From the NCBI GenBank assembly GCA_902806105.1, contig CADCVI010000116.1, forward strand, positions 1-32,299: a DNA stretch of 32,299 nucleotides. Direction: 5' to 3'. Numbering within the stretch: the stretch's first letter is position 1; every line of letters begins with the position of its first letter. This document shows positions 30,371-32,299 of the stretch, piece by piece. Source of the DNA: an uncultured Rubrobacteraceae bacterium. Its GTDB lineage: Bacteria > Actinomycetota > Rubrobacteria > Rubrobacterales > Rubrobacteraceae. The position numbers were made by a program, and so were the translations under genes. The notes below the pieces were generated by a model. That model saw only the letters and a program-made list of their open reading frames with translations. It did no database searches and was not told the DNA's origin.

Positions 30371-31192
30371 GTGTCCGCCAAGGAGCCCGGGGCTGCGTAC
30401 TGGTTCGCCTTCCGTGGCAACGCCCTGCTGATCCATGAGGACGGACCTGTCCGCGTCCCGGAGGTGGGCTCCCTGGATGAGCTGGACCTCGCCGCCTACC
30501 CATACAGACCGATCGGTTCTTTGCACGGGCGGAAGTGTCACGTGGTCGACCTCGACTCAGATGCCGAGCCGCCCGAGGGGATGGTCTTCCGGGAGCTTCG
30601 CGGTCTGTTCGCCGCCATCGACGAGGATCTTTTCAGGATGGCCGGACGGGCCGTCCAGATTCTGGAGTTCGCCCGGACCCACCAGTTCTGCGGCCGGTGC
30701 TCGGGAAGGACGGCCGATGGGCCGGACGAGCTCTCGAAGAGGTGCTCGCGGTGCGGGACGGTCTACCATCCGCGGCTGAGCCCGGCGGCCATCGTGCTCG
30801 TCAGGCGTGGGGACGACGAGCTCCTGCTCGCCCGCTCGCCCGGCTTCCCGAAGGGGATGTACAGCGTGCTCGCGGGATTTGTCGAGCCCGGCGAGTCCAT
30901 CGAGGAGACCATAAGCCGCGAGGTCCTGGAGGAGGTCGGGGTCGAGGTCGAGAACGTGCGGTACTTCGGGAGCCAGCCGTGGCCCTTCCCGCACTCGCTC
31001 ATGATCGGCTTCACGGCCGATTACTCGGGAGGGGAGATCAGGCCGCAAGCCGACGAGATAGAGGATGCGGGCTGGTACCGCCTCGACGCCCTCCCGGACC
31101 TCCCGCCGGGGGTGAGCATCGCCCGCACCATGATCGACGACTTCATCTCCGGGAACGGGCGGGCACGCCTCACGCGCCCCGGCTCGCCATGA
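30371..31192 (+). CDS. nudC: NADH pyrophosphatase / RNA deNADding enzyme NudC
   Basis: A 273-aa Nudix hydrolase. A zinc ribbon has Cys107, Cys110, Cys125 and Cys128; the Nudix box begins at Gly169 (GFVEPGESIEETISREVLEE); and SQPWPFPHS at 201-209 is the signature that marks NudC among Nudix enzymes. It splits NADH to NMNH and AMP and removes NAD caps from RNA. The start is GTG at 30371, 2 bp after the stop of the FAD/Fe-S dehydrogenase, with GGAAGGGG upstream, so the two are cotranscribed. Its 3' end overlaps the convergent EamA gene by 23 bp. Confidence 0.93.
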   Translation: MSAKEPGAAYWFAFRGNALLIHEDGPVRVPEVGSLDELDLAAYPYRPIGSLHGRKCHVVDLDSDAEPPEGMVFRELRGLFAAIDEDLFRMAGRAVQILEFARTHQFCGRCSGRTADGPDELSKRCSRCGTVYHPRLSPAAIVLVRRGDDELLLARSPGFPKGMYSVLAGFVEPGESIEETISREVLEEVGVEVENVRYFGSQPWPFPHSLMIGFTADYSGGEIRPQADEIEDAGWYRLDALPDLPPGVSIARTMIDDFISGNGRARLTRPGSP

Positions 31193-32042
31193 GGACCCCA
31201 CCGAAGCAGACCACGAGGCCGACAACGGCGTGGGAGCTGATCCCCTCCCCGAACATCAGGTAGGCCCAGACCATCGTCGTGGGGGGCGTGAGGTAGACGA
31301 GGCTGCTGACCCGGGTGACGCTGCTGAACTTGAGATTCAACCAGTAGAAGCCGTACCCGCCGAAGGTCGAGAAGACCACCCACCACGAGACGGCGGCCCA
31401 GAACCGCGTCCCGCCCGTGGGCTCGATCCCGCCCCAGAAGAAGGCCAGCATCGAGAAGAAGAGAGCGCTCGTGGCACACTGTATGGCTAGCGCCACGTCC
31501 AGCGTCGTCTCTGAGTACGCCCCTGGGAGCGCTTCGAGCCTCGCCTTCGAACTCGACCAGCGCTCCAGCAGCGTGGCAGCGACGAGCCCCGACATGCCGA
31601 TGAAAGGCATGGAGTAAGCCCAGAGGGGTGCCCCAGCAGTCCCGGGGACGCCGCGCACGGCCTCCGCCACCACCAATGCGACCCCGGCTAGCCCGACGGT
31701 GAGTCCGAGCCACTGTCGCGCCCTCACGCTCTCGCCGAGAATGGGACCGGCAAGAGACGCGGCGAGCAACGGCTGGAGGGCCGCCACCAGGGCCGTGGTC
31801 CCGGCGGAGACCCCGAACTCGATCGCCCCGACGACCCCGATCAGGTAGACGCCCTGAGCGAGTAAACCGATCAGCCCCTGCACGACGACCTCCCCCGAAC
31901 CGGGCCAACTCCGACGCAGCAAAAGGACCACCGCGAGCAACAGACCCGCCGCAAAGAGGAACCTCCAGGCCATGAGCGTCGGAGTGCTCGCCACCGGCGT
32001 ACCGAGCCCGGCGGCTATAAAGCCCGAACTCCACATCACCAC
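31170..32042 (-). CDS. EamA/DMT-family permease
   Basis: About 290 aa with ten hydrophobic segments in two halves of five, as in drug/metabolite transporters of the EamA family. The first segment includes MWSSGFIAAGLGTPVAS, and GTTALVAALQPLLAA and YLTPPTTMVWAYLMFGE are the conserved ends of the first and second EamA units. It exports a metabolite or drug; the substrate is unknown. The start is uncertain: GTG at 32042, with GAGG 8 nt upstream, or ATG at 32036; both leave a very short N-end before the first helix. A TetR gene is divergent, and two operator-like repeats overlap the promoter, suggesting a TetR-repressed exporter. Confidence 0.85.
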   Translation of the reverse strand: MVMWSSGFIAAGLGTPVASTPTLMAWRFLFAAGLLLAVVLLLRRSWPGSGEVVVQGLIGLLAQGVYLIGVVGAIEFGVSAGTTALVAALQPLLAASLAGPILGESVRARQWLGLTVGLAGVALVVAEAVRGVPGTAGAPLWAYSMPFIGMSGLVAATLLERWSSSKARLEALPGAYSETTLDVALAIQCATSALFFSMLAFFWGGIEPTGGTRFWAAVSWWVVFSTFGGYGFYWLNLKFSSVTRVSSLVYLTPPTTMVWAYLMFGEGISSHAVVGLVVCFGGVLMASRGA

Positions 32043-32131
32043 GAACCCCGCCTCAGCCCCTCCCCGCCTCCCCCCGATTATGGCTTTACACCGGCAGCAG
32101 AAGCGGGTATGAGGGGCTCTCCGATCTCTTA

Positions 32132-32154
32132 GTAAACACACCGGTGAGTATACT
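32132..32154. promoter_or_regulatory. TetR-type operator 1
   Basis: A 23-bp element, GTAAACACACCGG through GTATACT, identical at 19 of 23 positions to the element at 32174. It covers most of the -10 of the EamA promoter. Confidence 0.6.
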
Positions 32155-32178
32155 AGCGGGGGTGGATGTTCTTGTAAA
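32150..32178 (-). promoter_or_regulatory. Promoter of the EamA permease gene
   Basis: On the minus strand TTTACA (32173-32178), 17 bp, TAGTAT (32150-32155). Each hexamer overlaps one of the two operator repeats, an arrangement suited to tight repression. Confidence 0.6.
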
Positions 32179-32196
32179 CATACCGGGCGGTATACT
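32174..32196. promoter_or_regulatory. TetR-type operator 2
   Basis: A 23-bp element whose core ATACCG-GG-CGGTAT is a perfect inverted repeat. It begins 42 bp after operator 1, about four helical turns, so both face the same side of the DNA. It includes TATACT (32191-32196), a possible -10 for the TetR gene. Confidence 0.65.
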
Positions 32197-32229
32197 CTCT
32201 GGGAGTACGACGTTGAGGAGGGTATGAGC

Positions 32230-32299
32230 ATGAACGCGGATAGGAGAGGGGATCGGCCGAAGGTTCCGACGGCCCAGCGGATCCTCACGGCTGCTTCGG
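32230..32299 (+). CDS. TetR-family regulator, N-terminus only (cut by window end)
   Basis: Only about 23 residues are visible (MNADRRGDRPKVPTAQRI then LTAAS). The ending RILTAAS is the usual first helix of a TetR DNA-binding domain. ATG 32230 has GAGGAGG 8 nt upstream; an ATG at 32224 is too close to it. The divergent permease and the two palindromic repeats in between support a local TetR repressor. Confidence 0.65.
   Translation, partial: MNADRRGDRPKVPTAQRILTAAS

Noticed and set aside
1..32299. tRNA, rRNA, CRISPR arrays, transposases or phage genes
   Set aside because: I looked on both strands and found no cloverleaf, conserved rRNA stretch, direct-repeat array, or transposase/integrase motifs.

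Overview
The window is GC-rich and gene-dense, with AGGAGG-type ribosome sites, TTGACA/TATAAT-like promoters, strong GC hairpin terminators and several GTG/TTG starts. These features, together with the gene set, fit a high-GC actinobacterium. A Rubrobacter-like organism is my best guess from the protein flavour, but no rRNA or marker gene is present to prove it.

Layout. 1-690: end of an unrecognised two-repeat protein. 810-5179: two short-chain dehydrogenases (the second a PhaB-type acetoacetyl-CoA reductase), a PadR-family regulator resembling PhaQ, a phasin and a PhaA thiolase. 5334-10281: an aminotransferase, a Pat-like GNAT acetyltransferase, a helical unknown, a membrane/SnoaL fusion and a glutaryl-CoA-dehydrogenase-like flavoprotein. 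10515-18476: a class I-like PHA synthase, two separate PhaE-PhaC (class III-like) operons and a second phasin with 11-residue repeats. 18674-24549: an acyl-CoA ligase, a hydroxyacid-oxoacid transhydrogenase-like iron enzyme, a lactonase-like metallo-beta-lactamase, a small unknown and a methyltransferase-like protein. 24567-32299: asparagine synthetase, a nitrilase-family hydrolase, a large FAD/Fe-S 2-hydroxyacid dehydrogenase, NudC, an EamA permease and the start of a TetR regulator.

How it works together. The core is a polyhydroxyalkanoate (PHA) granule island. Thiolase and reductase make (R)-3-hydroxyacyl-CoA, three synthases polymerise it, and two phasins coat the granule. The acyl-CoA ligase and the GCDH-like enzyme could feed acyl-CoAs. 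The transhydrogenase-like enzyme and the FAD/Fe-S dehydrogenase could handle 4-hydroxybutyrate and D-2-hydroxyglutarate (inference).

Most interesting signals. (1) A dyad TATRTG-N7-CACATA lies upstream of the PhaQ-like regulator, phasin 2, phaE/phaC and the GNAT gene, with weaker copies at phaB and the first SDR: a candidate PHA regulon. (2) One PhaE subunit ends in what looks like an E3/E1-binding (peripheral subunit-binding) domain of 2-oxoacid dehydrogenase complexes. (3) A 217-bp tract shared by the two class III phaC genes with one mismatch indicates gene conversion over the catalytic Asp/His region. (4) Phasin 2 carries nine tandem 11-residue repeats.
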